A DNA stretch of 40,728 nucleotides from Bacteroidales bacterium UBA5072 (GTDB taxonomy: Bacteria > Bacteroidota > Bacteroidia > Bacteroidales > UBA10428): the NCBI GenBank assembly GCA_002415855.1, contig DIAS01000101.1:1-40728 (forward strand), given 5' to 3'. This document shows, piece by piece, positions 7,421-16,008 of the stretch (positions are counted from its first letter, which is position 1; the number at the start of each line of letters is the position of its first letter). A program made the position numbers and the translations under genes. The notes beneath the pieces were generated by a model. That model worked only from the letters and a program-made list of their open reading frames with translations. It was not told where the DNA came from and ran no database searches.

Positions 7421-10270
7421 TTGACAGATAAATCAGCCACTAAGGCCCTCGAAACAGGGGAAGTCAATGTGTTCGGTGCGAGGGTGCACAACCTGAAAAA
7501 CATCGATGTTTCCATTCCCCGCAACCAGCTTACGGTGATAACCGGACTGAGCGGAAGCGGCAAGTCATCCCTGGCGTTTGACACGATTTATGCCGAGGGA
7601 CAGCGAAGGTACATGGAAACACTTTCGGCCTATGCCCGCCAGTTTCTGGGCAACATGGAGCGCCCGGAGGTAGATAAGATCACCGGGCTGAGCCCCGTAA
7701 TTGCCATTGAACAAAAGACTACCAGTAAGAATCCCAGGTCAACAGTCGGTACCATTACAGAAATCTATGATTTTCTGAGGCTGCTTTATGCCCGTGCCGG
7801 TGTTGCTTATTCATACAATACCGGCGAACTGATGGTAAAATACACGGATGAACAGATCATCAACCTGATCATCGAGAAGTATGAAAACCAGAAGATCCAT
7901 ATCCTGGCCCCAATCATCAAAGGCCGCAAGGGACATTACAAGGAAGCTTTTGAGCAGATCAGGCGAAAAGGTTTTCTGAATGCCCGTGTAGACGGCGAAC
8001 TGATGGAAGTAAGGCATGGCATGAAGGTAGACAGGTACAAGGCCCATTTCATTGAAATTGTCATTGATAAAATGCAGGTTACAGCCGATGACAGGAACCG
8101 CCTGAAAACCTCCGTTGCACTTGCCATGCAGCACGGCAAAGGCATTATCATGGTGCTGGATCATGAAAAAAAGGTCCCGCGGTATTACAGCAGGCAACTG
8201 ATGTGCCCTACCACCGGAATATCGTACAACGAGCCTGCACCGCACACCTTTTCGTTCAACTCCCCACAGGGAGCCTGTACACGTTGCAGCGGTCTCGGAA
8301 CCATTAACGAGATAGATATCAGCAAGATCATACCCAATCCGGAGCTCAGCATAAAAAAGGGCGGCATACAGCCCCTGGGGCCGTACCGGAATGCACTGAT
8401 ATTCTGGCAACTTGAGGCCATTGCCACCAAATACAAATTCAACCTGAACACTCCGATAAAGGACATCCCGGAAGATGGCTTGAATGTTATCCTTTACGGG
8501 GCCGAGGAAACCTTCAAACTGGAAAATACACCGCTCGGGTTTTCAACCAATTACTTCCTGTCTTTCGAAGGCATTGTCAATTATGTGGCAAACCATGTCA
8601 GCAGCGCAGGTCAAAAGGAAGACGAAACGTCAGCCGACCAGTATATTCAGAAAATCATATGCCCTGATTGCCAGGGTACGCGGCTTAAGAAAGAATCCCT
8701 CTTCTTCCTCATCCACGATAAGAACATCGCTCAGTTGTCGGCCATGGATATCTCGGAACTTTATACATGGTTGTCGGGAGTGGACAAACACATGACAGGC
8801 AGGCAACTCACCATTGCCCAGGAGATCCTCAAAGAGCTGAAAAGCCGGATCGGATTCCTGCTCGATGTAGGTCTCGAATACCTCTCACTCAACCGAAGCG
8901 CCGGCAGCCTTTCGGGTGGTGAAAGCCAACGGATCAGACTGGCTACACAAATCGGTTCGCAACTGGTCAATGTATTGTATATTCTCGATGAACCCAGCAT
9001 TGGATTGCACCAGCGCGACAATCACCGGCTGATAGGATCGCTGAAGGAACTTCGCGACGCCGGCAATTCCGTTATTGTAGTGGAACACGACCGGCAGATG
9101 ATCATGAATGCAGATTTCCTGGTCGATCTTGGACCCTATGCAGGCAGACATGGCGGGGAGATATGCGCCACCGGACATCCGGAGGAGGTTCTTAAGGGCA
9201 GTTCGCTTACAGCACAGTACCTGAATAACCAGAAGGCCATCGAAATGCCCCAGAAACGCCGTGAAGGCAGTGGGAAGAAACTTGTTTTATACGGTGCTTC
9301 CGGCAATAACCTGAAGAAAGTGGATGTTGAATTCCCGCTGGGTAAATTCATCTGTATCACAGGTGTTTCCGGAAGCGGTAAATCCTCTGTGATCTATGAT
9401 ACGCTGTACCCGGTATTAAGCCGGCATTTTTATCGTTCATCGATGCGTCCCCTGCCCTATGTAAAAATTGACGGACTTGAGCATATCGACAAGGTGATTG
9501 AAGTCGACCAGTCTCCCCTGGGGCGCACCCCACGTTCGAATCCTGCTACCTATACCGGTGTCTTTTCCGATATCCGGAAGCTTTTCGAACAAACCCGGGA
9601 GTCCAAGATCCGGGGGTACAAGGCTGGAAGATTTTCATTCAATGTGAAGGGCGGACGCTGCGAAACATGCCAGGGCGCAGGATTACAGACCATTGAGATG
9701 AATTTTCTTCCCGATGTTTATGTTCACTGCAACGAGTGCAACGGCCGGCGTTATAACCGGGAAACACTCGAGGTCCGTTACAAGGGTAAAAATATAAGCG
9801 ATGTGCTCGATATGACCATCAGCCAGGCTGTTGAATTCTTCAGCAGCATTCCTTCCATCCGGCATAAACTGATTACCATCGATCAGGTGGGGCTGGGCTA
9901 TATAACACTGGGTCAGCCATCAACCACACTGTCGGGCGGAGAATCGCAACGGGTCAAACTGGCTGCCGAACTTTCCAAGAAAGACACGGGAAAGACCATT
10001 TATATTCTTGATGAACCCACAACAGGACTGCACTTCGAAGACGTCAGGGTATTGCTCGAGGTGCTGGACCGTCTTGTCGACAAGGGCAATACGGTAATCG
10101 TGATCGAACATAACCTGGACGTGATCAAAACCGCAGACCATATTATCGACATGGGACCTGAAGGAGGAGCAAGGGGCGGTGAGATCATCTGCACGGGATC
10201 ACCGGAAGAGATCATCAGGAATAAAAAGAGTTACACAGCGGAATACCTCAAGGAGGAAATGAGGAGGTAA
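7421..10270 (+). CDS. uvrA: Excinuclease ABC subunit A
   Basis: 949 residues, full UvrA length, starting at a TTG. UvrA dimers scan DNA for lesions and load UvrB in nucleotide excision repair. Visible parts: Walker A1 GLSGSGKSS (42-50), RRYMETLSAYARQFLGNM, the UvrB-binding/insertion region, FSFNSPQGACTRC, signature LSGGESQRIRLA, Walker A2 GVSGSGKSS near 650, the second zinc module CETCQGAG...CNECNGRRYN, a second LSGGESQRVKLA and DEPTTGLHFED. Oddity: the first zinc module has CPTTG at 262-266, so the second ligand Cys (E. coli C256) is Thr, while the later pair Cys286/Cys289 is kept. I believe relatives in Bacteroidota share this, but cannot check. It follows the transglycosylase by 38 bases. 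Confidence 0.97.
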   Translation: MTDKSATKALETGEVNVFGARVHNLKNIDVSIPRNQLTVITGLSGSGKSSLAFDTIYAEGQRRYMETLSAYARQFLGNMERPEVDKITGLSPVIAIEQKTTSKNPRSTVGTITEIYDFLRLLYARAGVAYSYNTGELMVKYTDEQIINLIIEKYENQKIHILAPIIKGRKGHYKEAFEQIRRKGFLNARVDGELMEVRHGMKVDRYKAHFIEIVIDKMQVTADDRNRLKTSVALAMQHGKGIIMVLDHEKKVPRYYSRQLMCPTTGISYNEPAPHTFSFNSPQGACTRCSGLGTINEIDISKIIPNPELSIKKGGIQPLGPYRNALIFWQLEAIATKYKFNLNTPIKDIPEDGLNVILYGAEETFKLENTPLGFSTNYFLSFEGIVNYVANHVSSAGQKEDETSADQYIQKIICPDCQGTRLKKESLFFLIHDKNIAQLSAMDISELYTWLSGVDKHMTGRQLTIAQEILKELKSRIGFLLDVGLEYLSLNRSAGSLSGGESQRIRLATQIGSQLVNVLYILDEPSIGLHQRDNHRLIGSLKELRDAGNSVIVVEHDRQMIMNADFLVDLGPYAGRHGGEICATGHPEEVLKGSSLTAQYLNNQKAIEMPQKRREGSGKKLVLYGASGNNLKKVDVEFPLGKFICITGVSGSGKSSVIYDTLYPVLSRHFYRSSMRPLPYVKIDGLEHIDKVIEVDQSPLGRTPRSNPATYTGVFSDIRKLFEQTRESKIRGYKAGRFSFNVKGGRCETCQGAGLQTIEMNFLPDVYVHCNECNGRRYNRETLEVRYKGKNISDVLDMTISQAVEFFSSIPSIRHKLITIDQVGLGYITLGQPSTTLSGGESQRVKLAAELSKKDTGKTIYILDEPTTGLHFEDVRVLLEVLDRLVDKGNTVIVIEHNLDVIKTADHIIDMGPEGGARGGEIICTGSPEEIIRNKKSYTAEYLKEEMRR

Positions 10271-10271
10271 A

Positions 10272-10311
10272 TGTGCCAATGGGCCGGTGGGCCGATGGGC
10301 TAATTTGCCAA
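10272..10311 (+). repeat. Degenerate 8-bp tandem repeat (five units) behind uvrA
   Basis: Five consecutive octamers of the form TGKGCYRR (TGTGCCAA, TGGGCCGG, TGGGCCGA, TGGGCTAA, TTTGCCAA) begin two bases after the uvrA stop codon. No open frame uses them. Confidence 0.65.
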
Positions 10312-10350
10312 TATGGAAAGCTGCCCGCAATAAAATATCCTTAAAATTCG

Positions 10351-10358
10351 TAATTTTG
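10351..10358 (+). promoter_or_regulatory. -7 promoter box (TAATTTTG) for the LOG-family gene
   Basis: TAATTTTG matches TAnnTTTG, 61 bases before the ATG at 10420. No clear -33 TTTG is present. Confidence 0.45.
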
Positions 10359-10419
10359 TGTGTTTCAGTAAAACTATCACGATAAGTTATCGTATAGAGT
10401 ATAGATTTTCAATGATTTC

Positions 10420-11136
10420 ATGTATATGACCCACGGCGAGGAAAAGATAATTGATGCTTTTAAGAAGAAAGACTGGCAGGAGATCCAATCGGCTGACAGC
10501 TGGAACATTTTTAAAATCATGTCCGAGTTTGTAGAAGGATATGAAAAGCTGGCAAGGATCGGACCCTGTGTTTCCATATTCGGATCGGCCCGTACTGAAC
10601 CCGGGACAAAATTCTACAAGCTTGCTGAAGAAATTGCCTATCAGCTTACACAGCATGGTTATGGTGTGATTACCGGCGGGGGACCTGGTATCATGGAAGC
10701 TGCGAACCTGGGAGCCAAAAGAGGGAAAGGCAGGTCGGTGGGAATCAACATTGATCTGCCCTTTGAGCAGGAACCCAACCTGTTTATTGACTCAGACAAG
10801 CTGATCACCTTTGATCATTTTTTTGTCAGAAAGACCATGTTTATCAAATACGCACAGGGGTTCATTGTTCTTCCCGGAGGATTCGGAACTTTCGATGAAT
10901 TGTTCGAGGCACTCACCCTGATCCAGACCGAAAAGATCGGTAGATTCCCGATTGTCCTGGTAGGGATTGAATACTGGGAAGGCCTTGTTAAATGGGTAAA
11001 GGAGGTTATGCTGGATGAACAGAAAAACATCAGCACGGACGATATGGAACTCTTTACTGTAGTGGATACAGCCGAAGCAGCTGTCAAGCACATCAATGAT
11101 TTCTACAGCAAGTATTTGCTGAGCCCCAATTTCTGA
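10420..11136 (+). CDS. LOG-family nucleotide-binding protein (TIGR00730 type)
   Basis: 238 residues. A Rossmann fold is shown by VSIFGSARTEPG (51-62), GYGVITGGGPGIMEAANLGA (80-99) and the LOG signature PGGFGTFDE at 152-160, which holds the catalytic Glu of cytokinin riboside 5'-monophosphate phosphoribohydrolases. Family members cleave AMP or other nucleoside monophosphates to base and ribose 5-phosphate in the cytoplasm. The first 45 residues are a helical extension seen in the longer bacterial group. It is a single gene with its own promoter box; ATGs at 10420 and 10426 are both possible. Whether it makes cytokinin-like products here or acts in nucleotide salvage is unknown. MiaA at 14588 supplies isopentenylated tRNA but is not in the same operon. 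Confidence 0.9.
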   Translation: MYMTHGEEKIIDAFKKKDWQEIQSADSWNIFKIMSEFVEGYEKLARIGPCVSIFGSARTEPGTKFYKLAEEIAYQLTQHGYGVITGGGPGIMEAANLGAKRGKGRSVGINIDLPFEQEPNLFIDSDKLITFDHFFVRKTMFIKYAQGFIVLPGGFGTFDELFEALTLIQTEKIGRFPIVLVGIEYWEGLVKWVKEVMLDEQKNISTDDMELFTVVDTAEAAVKHINDFYSKYLLSPNF

Positions 11137-11252
11137 TCATTGAAAGGCCGCAACCCGATATTTCATGCTCGGGTATTCACACAGGTGTTTATAAATTAGT
11201 TGGTATTATGTACTGGATTGTTTATTTTTAGTATTGTTAAATAGCTGAATGA

Positions 11253-12647
11253 ATGGTTAAATTGGTAAGTACTTTACTGAATCTGCTGGTAATTCTGGCT
11301 TTACAGATATTCCCGGGCAATGTATCAGTAAAGTTAGACGTTCCTTCGGAAGTACAGGCAGGTTCAGAATTTAATGTCAGGGTAACATTAAACAAAGGGA
11401 ACCTTGAAGGGTTCTCACGTTTTCAGCAGACGATCCCGGCAGGACTTACTGCTATTTCGGGTACATCATCCAATGCTGATTTCACTTTCAGTGACAAAAG
11501 AGTCAGGTTGATCTGGCTGCGCACTCCACAGGACGATGAAATTACGGTCACCTACCGCGTTAAGATCGATGAACGGCTTAAGGGCACCTTTATGCTCGAC
11601 GGAAAATTCTCCTATATCGAGGATAATGAGCGAAAGTCGGTTGATGTAAATCCTGTGGCCATTACCATCCTTCCCTCACCCACTGTTGATCCCTCATTGA
11701 TCGTTGATATCAATGATTTTGAGAAGATGAGCGTGCCATATCCTGCACCGGCTGCAGAAGAAGCAGTGAATATTGCCTGCATAAGGCAGAAGCCCTATCC
11801 GGGTGAACAAGGTGATTACGTGGTGAACGTTTTGGTCAGCAAGGAATCTACACGTCATTTTGCCAAGATTGAGGAAAATGTTCCCGAAGGCTATACTGCA
11901 GTTGCCCTGAACACCAAAGACGCCATATTCACCTTCAAGGAACAGAAAGCCAAGTTTCTCTGGATGAACCTTCCCGTGGAGCCCTATTTTGTGGTTTCAT
12001 ACCGGCTGATTCCAAAAAACCAGGCAAAACTTCCTGCTCCCTCCCTCAATGGAGCTTTTTCCTACCTGGTTGATGACAAGACCGTAAGCATGGGAATACT
12101 GGAAAGCGATCAGAATTTGGCTGACGTGAATGATCAGAATGTTGCGGATCTGGTAGCCAGTGCACAAACAGGACCTGCCCCGGTGATCGTACCTGTGGCA
12201 GTGAAGGAACCAACCCGTGATGTTGCGCAGAAGCCCGTTGAGGAACCTGCCAAGCCGGAATCAAAGCCGGTGAAGAAAGAAACCAAGGAAAAACCTAAGG
12301 AAATCAAACAGCCTGTTGGTAATACCGTATCCGATGCTTCATTATCGCTTAATCCGGAACAAGGTGTATATTACAGGATACAGGTTGCCGCCGGTCATAA
12401 ACCAGTTAACATTGAAAGGTATTTCCGGAAAATGAACCTGGAAAAGGAGGTCAGACAGGAAGCCCACGACGGGTGGCAGAAATACTCCATCGGATCCTTT
12501 GCCATGTACAAGGAAGCGAGAGATTACAGGGTTCATATCTGGAATACCACTCCGGTCAAGGATGCCTTTATCACCGCATACAACAGCGGAAAACGTATCA
12601 CTGTGCAGGAAGCGCTTATGATATCTGAACAAAAATGGTACCGATGA
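11253..12647 (+). CDS. Secreted SPOR-domain protein with two beta-sandwich-like repeats
   Basis: 464 residues. A signal peptide covers about 1-22. Two related segments follow (about 24-138 and 165-285): each opens with a P-x-x-V-x-x-G-x-x-x-V-x-V-like strand, then a F-x-x-I-P-x-G sequence (FQQTIPAGLTA, and FAKIEENVPEGYTA) and F-TF-x-x-x-x-x-x-WL, so this is an internal duplication of an Ig-like domain. A Pro/Lys/Glu-rich linker (about 300-365) leads to a C-terminal SPOR domain (373-464, starting YYRIQVAAG), which in other proteins binds denuded peptidoglycan. Its stop overlaps the start of the next gene as ATGA, so the two are translationally coupled. Function unknown; likely a periplasmic scaffold tying the cell wall to the following outer-membrane barrel. 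Confidence 0.8.
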   Translation: MVKLVSTLLNLLVILALQIFPGNVSVKLDVPSEVQAGSEFNVRVTLNKGNLEGFSRFQQTIPAGLTAISGTSSNADFTFSDKRVRLIWLRTPQDDEITVTYRVKIDERLKGTFMLDGKFSYIEDNERKSVDVNPVAITILPSPTVDPSLIVDINDFEKMSVPYPAPAAEEAVNIACIRQKPYPGEQGDYVVNVLVSKESTRHFAKIEENVPEGYTAVALNTKDAIFTFKEQKAKFLWMNLPVEPYFVVSYRLIPKNQAKLPAPSLNGAFSYLVDDKTVSMGILESDQNLADVNDQNVADLVASAQTGPAPVIVPVAVKEPTRDVAQKPVEEPAKPESKPVKKETKEKPKEIKQPVGNTVSDASLSLNPEQGVYYRIQVAAGHKPVNIERYFRKMNLEKEVRQEAHDGWQKYSIGSFAMYKEARDYRVHIWNTTPVKDAFITAYNSGKRITVQEALMISEQKWYR

Positions 12648-14044
12648 GGTTAAATGTATCAATCAGCAACTGCTTAAACAGGATAGCCGTATTTGCAATC
12701 CTTGCATTTACAGCCTCTGACGGATTACTGGCCCAGGAAGACGAACTGGACCGCCTGCTGAATGAAGAGGTTGAAAACATCAATCCCGTTTATAAACCTG
12801 TTGTCGGTTTTGGTGCAGGGGTGCTTAATTATTTCGGTGACATCAAAAATAACTACTATACCCCTACAATCGGGACGCTCGGTTACAAGGTCAACCTCTC
12901 CACCTACGTCGATAACAAGCGTATGCTGAAAGCCGAGTTCTTCTTCCTGGGAGGCAAGCTGAGCGGCAACGAGAGATCCACGGATCCTTTGAAGAACTTC
13001 AATTTCGAGACAAACATCTATACTTTCGGCGTGGATGTGAACTATGACTTCGACCATTTGTATAAGAAAAAAGAACGTCGCATCCATCCGTTCATTTCCC
13101 TGGGTTTTGGCACAACCCTTTTCAATTCAAAAACCGACAGCTCAGCCAAGGTTTTTGATTCTGACCTGGCTGTATATGTTGACAAAAAGTACAATTACTG
13201 GACCGACGGAACTATCCGTGATATTCCCCAGTCATCAGGCGATCTCGACCTCAGCCATGTGATGCAGCGTGATTTCACCTATGAAACACCGCTGCGCCAG
13301 AACGACTGGGGACTTGGGCAATATTCACAGTACGCATTTGTGATACCTTTCGATTTCGGTATCGACATGCAACTGTCTGACCGTATCATGATCAGACTTG
13401 GCAATTCATTTACCTACACCTTTTCCGACGTCATTGACCATGTCAGTTCGAAAAACACTTCGGGAAGGATTGGCAACAAGGGATTTGACATGTACAATTA
13501 TACCTACCTTTCTTTCCACCTCGACCTGTTCTCGTCAGCCAAAACCCTGAAAATAGAAAGGCTATTCAGGGACATGGAATTCGATCCTATGCTGTTTGGC
13601 GATGAAGATAATGACGGATGGATGGATGGATGGGACGATTGTCCGGGAACGCCTCTGGGTGTTGCCACAGATTCAACCGGATGTCCGCTCGATTCAGACA
13701 AAGACGGTGTAGATGATTACCTGGATAAGGAACAGTTCAGTAAACCCGGTGCATATGTTAACAACGACGGAGTTGAAATAACGGAAGAAGATCTGATTGC
13801 CCTGTTGAATAAATCCATGGCCGTCGGCCGCAACGAGATCAATTTGTACATCCGCACGCCTGACTTATCTGCAGGGCGCAGGGGACAACCTATCCCCGAG
13901 AAGTTCAAACCGGTGGATGCCGACCGGGATAATTACATTTCTTTTGATGAAATGCTGAAGGAGATAGACCGCTATTTTGATTTTGAATCGCAGCTGTCTG
14001 CCTCCGAGATCTATGAGCTTAACAGCTTCTTCTTTTCCCAGTAG
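12644..14044 (+). CDS. Outer-membrane beta-barrel protein with TSP3 and EF-hand-like calcium motifs
   Basis: 466 residues from the ATG at 12644, which overlaps the previous stop (ATGA); a second ATG three codons upstream is possible. Signal peptide about 1-30 (ends ...GLLA-QEDE). Residues about 50-310 are a predicted barrel (VGFGAGVLNYFGDI, HPFISLGFGTTLF, YTFSDVIDHV). From 319 come acidic thrombospondin type 3 loops: DEDNDGWMDGWDDCPGTP and DSDKDGVDDY. No OmpA domain follows; instead the C-terminus has an EF-hand-like loop DADRDNYISFDEM at about 424. In Bacteroidota such TSP3 loops usually link a barrel to OmpA, so the missing OmpA is notable; the partner SPOR protein may supply the peptidoglycan contact. 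Function unknown. Confidence 0.8.
   Translation: MRLNVSISNCLNRIAVFAILAFTASDGLLAQEDELDRLLNEEVENINPVYKPVVGFGAGVLNYFGDIKNNYYTPTIGTLGYKVNLSTYVDNKRMLKAEFFFLGGKLSGNERSTDPLKNFNFETNIYTFGVDVNYDFDHLYKKKERRIHPFISLGFGTTLFNSKTDSSAKVFDSDLAVYVDKKYNYWTDGTIRDIPQSSGDLDLSHVMQRDFTYETPLRQNDWGLGQYSQYAFVIPFDFGIDMQLSDRIMIRLGNSFTYTFSDVIDHVSSKNTSGRIGNKGFDMYNYTYLSFHLDLFSSAKTLKIERLFRDMEFDPMLFGDEDNDGWMDGWDDCPGTPLGVATDSTGCPLDSDKDGVDDYLDKEQFSKPGAYVNNDGVEITEEDLIALLNKSMAVGRNEINLYIRTPDLSAGRRGQPIPEKFKPVDADRDNYISFDEMLKEIDRYFDFESQLSASEIYELNSFFFSQ
13616..13631 (+). repeat. Tetranucleotide repeat GGAT x4 inside the barrel gene
   Basis: Four perfect GGAT units in the TSP3-coding part (codons for GWMDGW). Gain or loss of one unit would shift the frame. 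Confidence 0.6.
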
Positions 14045-14063
14045 CCGTGAAATTGTTGTGATT

Positions 14064-14510
14064 TTATTGCCTCATCAGCCGATCCAATTCCCGTTTTGTG
14101 TCCTTTTTCTTCAGGTCTTCGCGCTTGTCGAATTCCCTTTTACCACGCGCCAGGGCTATTTCCAGCTTGGCATAACTGCTTTCGGCAATGAAAATCCTGA
14201 GGGCAACAATGGTCAGTCCCTTTTCCTTGATATTTTTCTCGAGTTTCTTCAGTTCCCGGTGAGTAAGCAGCAGTTTCCGGTCACGTTTCGGAAAGTGGTT
14301 ATAAATGTTGCCGAAATCATATTCCGAAATGTGCATGCCTTTTACATAAAGCTCTCCCCGGTTGAAAAAACAGTAAGCATCAACCAGACTGGCTTTGCCT
14401 GACCGGATCGACTTGATCTCGGTTCCCGTGAGCTGAATACCTGCCACGAACTTGTCGATGATTTCATAATCGTGCCAGGCCTTCTTATTCTTAATATTGA
14501 TTTCGGGCAT
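14064..14510 (-). CDS. smpB: SsrA-binding protein
   Basis: 148 residues, standard SmpB length. It binds tmRNA and stalled ribosomes for trans-translation. The family motifs are all present: NKKAWHDYEI near the start, GIQLTGTEIKSIRSGKASL, DAYCFFNRGELYVKGMHISEY, and the basic C-terminal tail GKREFDKREDLKKKDTKRELDR that inserts in the mRNA channel. It is convergent with the barrel gene (19-base gap) and divergent from miaA. The tmRNA gene itself is not in this window. Confidence 0.97.
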   Translation of the reverse strand: MPEINIKNKKAWHDYEIIDKFVAGIQLTGTEIKSIRSGKASLVDAYCFFNRGELYVKGMHISEYDFGNIYNHFPKRDRKLLLTHRELKKLEKNIKEKGLTIVALRIFIAESSYAKLEIALARGKREFDKREDLKKKDTKRELDRLMRQ

Positions 14511-14587
14511 TTCCGTTGTTGTGGGAAGTGCAAATTAAGTTCATTTTATCCGATTTTCCATAACTTAGTCCTGACGAATTAAGTACC

Positions 14588-15511
14588 ATGTCCAACAACT
14601 ATAATCTGGTAACCGTCCTTGGTCCGACTGCCAGCGGCAAGACCGCGTTTGCGGCTCAACTGGCCTGCCGGCTGGATGGCGAAGTAATCAGTGCCGATTC
14701 GAGGCAGGTATACAGGCAGATGAACCTGGGTACCGGAAAAGATTACGCGGATTATAGCGTGAACGGTGTTCAGGTACCCTGTCATTTGATTGATATTGCC
14801 GATCCGGGTTATAAGTACAGTGTTTATGAGTATCAGCGGGACTTCTTCAGGGTTTTTAAGGACATCCAGGCAAGGAACAGGTTCCCGGTCCTGTGCGGCG
14901 GATCAGGAATGTACCTTGATGCAGCCACAAGGAAATACCGGCTGATTGATGTACCCCGCAATGAATTGTTACGCGAACAACTTGCTTCCAAAACCCCGGA
15001 CGAGCTTTTCAGCATGCTTTCCTCCATGAAAACGCTCCACAACACCACCGATACCGATACCCGCGAACATGCCATAAGGGCAATTGAGTTAGCTGTGTAT
15101 TATCGTGACAATCCATGGTTAACCAATGATCTTCCTGAACTCAGGCCGCTCTGTATCGGTATTCGTTTCGACAGAGCGGATGAACGCAGGCGGATCACAG
15201 AACGGTTGGAACAGCGATTTCAGCATGGAATGGTGGATGAAGTGAGAAAATTGCTGGCAGCGGGGCTGCACGTCTCCGATATGGTATATTACGGCCTCGA
15301 ATACCGCTATATAACTGAATACCTGCTTGGCAAGACCGATTACAAAACCATGGTTTCCCTTTTGAATACAGCCATTCACCAGTTTGCCAAGCGACAACGG
15401 ACCTGGTTCCGTAAAATGGAACGCGCTGGTTGCAACATTCACTGGATCGACGGTAATATACCCATGGCAGAGAAGCTAGAAATCTCCTTAAAACTTCTGG
15501 GCAGATTGTAA
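14588..15511 (+). CDS. miaA: tRNA dimethylallyltransferase
   Basis: 307 residues. It transfers an isopentenyl group from DMAPP to N6 of A37 in tRNAs reading codons that begin with U. The P-loop GPTASGKT (12-19), the ISADSRQVYRQMNLGTGK motif, the CGGSGMYLDA stretch and the C-terminal FAKRQRTWFRKM are diagnostic. The middle part is divergent from E. coli MiaA, and the DPRAAA-like loop is reduced (TDTDTREHAIRAIE), as in a compact subgroup that I cannot place without a tree. Bacteroidota often carry more than one MiaA. Convergent with the small membrane protein at 15524. Confidence 0.92.
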   Translation: MSNNYNLVTVLGPTASGKTAFAAQLACRLDGEVISADSRQVYRQMNLGTGKDYADYSVNGVQVPCHLIDIADPGYKYSVYEYQRDFFRVFKDIQARNRFPVLCGGSGMYLDAATRKYRLIDVPRNELLREQLASKTPDELFSMLSSMKTLHNTTDTDTREHAIRAIELAVYYRDNPWLTNDLPELRPLCIGIRFDRADERRRITERLEQRFQHGMVDEVRKLLAAGLHVSDMVYYGLEYRYITEYLLGKTDYKTMVSLLNTAIHQFAKRQRTWFRKMERAGCNIHWIDGNIPMAEKLEISLKLLGRL

Positions 15512-15523
15512 CACTTCTGCCGT

Positions 15524-15961
15524 TTACATCAGTGCCCAGGTGTGTGAAACACACAACCAGGAAAGGTAAAAGAAGTACAAGAGAATGATAATGGATGCCA
15601 GGACATTGTATTCTATCCGTTTTTTCTTAATCCTGCGCCTGATCATGATGCCTACATTGGGAACAATGGTAGATGTGAGGAAAAACAGAAAATGTATGTT
15701 GAACAAAGTATCATAGGGTTCTTCCGACTTATTGATGTCCTTTTTCCCGAAAAGCAGCAGGTAAGTGAAGGCCAGAAAGGACAAAAGGTAAAGCAGATAG
15801 CTTATTTTCAGCATGATGGTGGATTTCTGCCGCCTTTTATGATACCTGAAAGGTCGTAATATCAGGATGGTCACCACAAACAATACAACGTAGCCGATCA
15901 GGAAGAATGTCTGAAATACGCCGTGAAAGAAACTGCCCATGAGAATGCTTTGAAGGTTCAC
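15524..15961 (-). CDS. Small four-helix membrane protein of unknown function
   Basis: 145 residues with four hydrophobic segments (about 12-33, 50-67, 87-105, 118-138) and strongly basic loops (KRRQKS after helix 1, RRRIKKKR after helix 3), giving a clear positive-inside topology with both ends outside. I do not recognise the family; the layout recalls DUF420-type proteins but no diagnostic histidines are seen. ATGs at residues 1 and 8 are both possible starts. It is convergent with miaA (12-base gap) and lies downstream of rlmD on the same strand with 47 bases between, so it may be read with rlmD. Confidence 0.65.
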   Translation of the reverse strand: MNLQSILMGSFFHGVFQTFFLIGYVVLFVVTILILRPFRYHKRRQKSTIMLKISYLLYLLSFLAFTYLLLFGKKDINKSEEPYDTLFNIHFLFFLTSTIVPNVGIMIRRRIKKKRIEYNVLASIIILLYFFYLSWLCVSHTWALM

Positions 15962-16008
15962 CCCAAATTACAAAAAAACATCAGAATTGAGGCTATATCC
16001 TTTGTCTT

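Noticed and set aside
7811..8410. Long minus-strand open frame inside uvrA
   Set aside because: It is opposite a full, well-conserved uvrA reading frame and shows no family features; a shadow frame.
11154..11173. CCCGA/TCGGG hairpin behind the LOG-family gene, as a terminator
   Set aside because: Five-base stem with a 10-base loop and no T-run.
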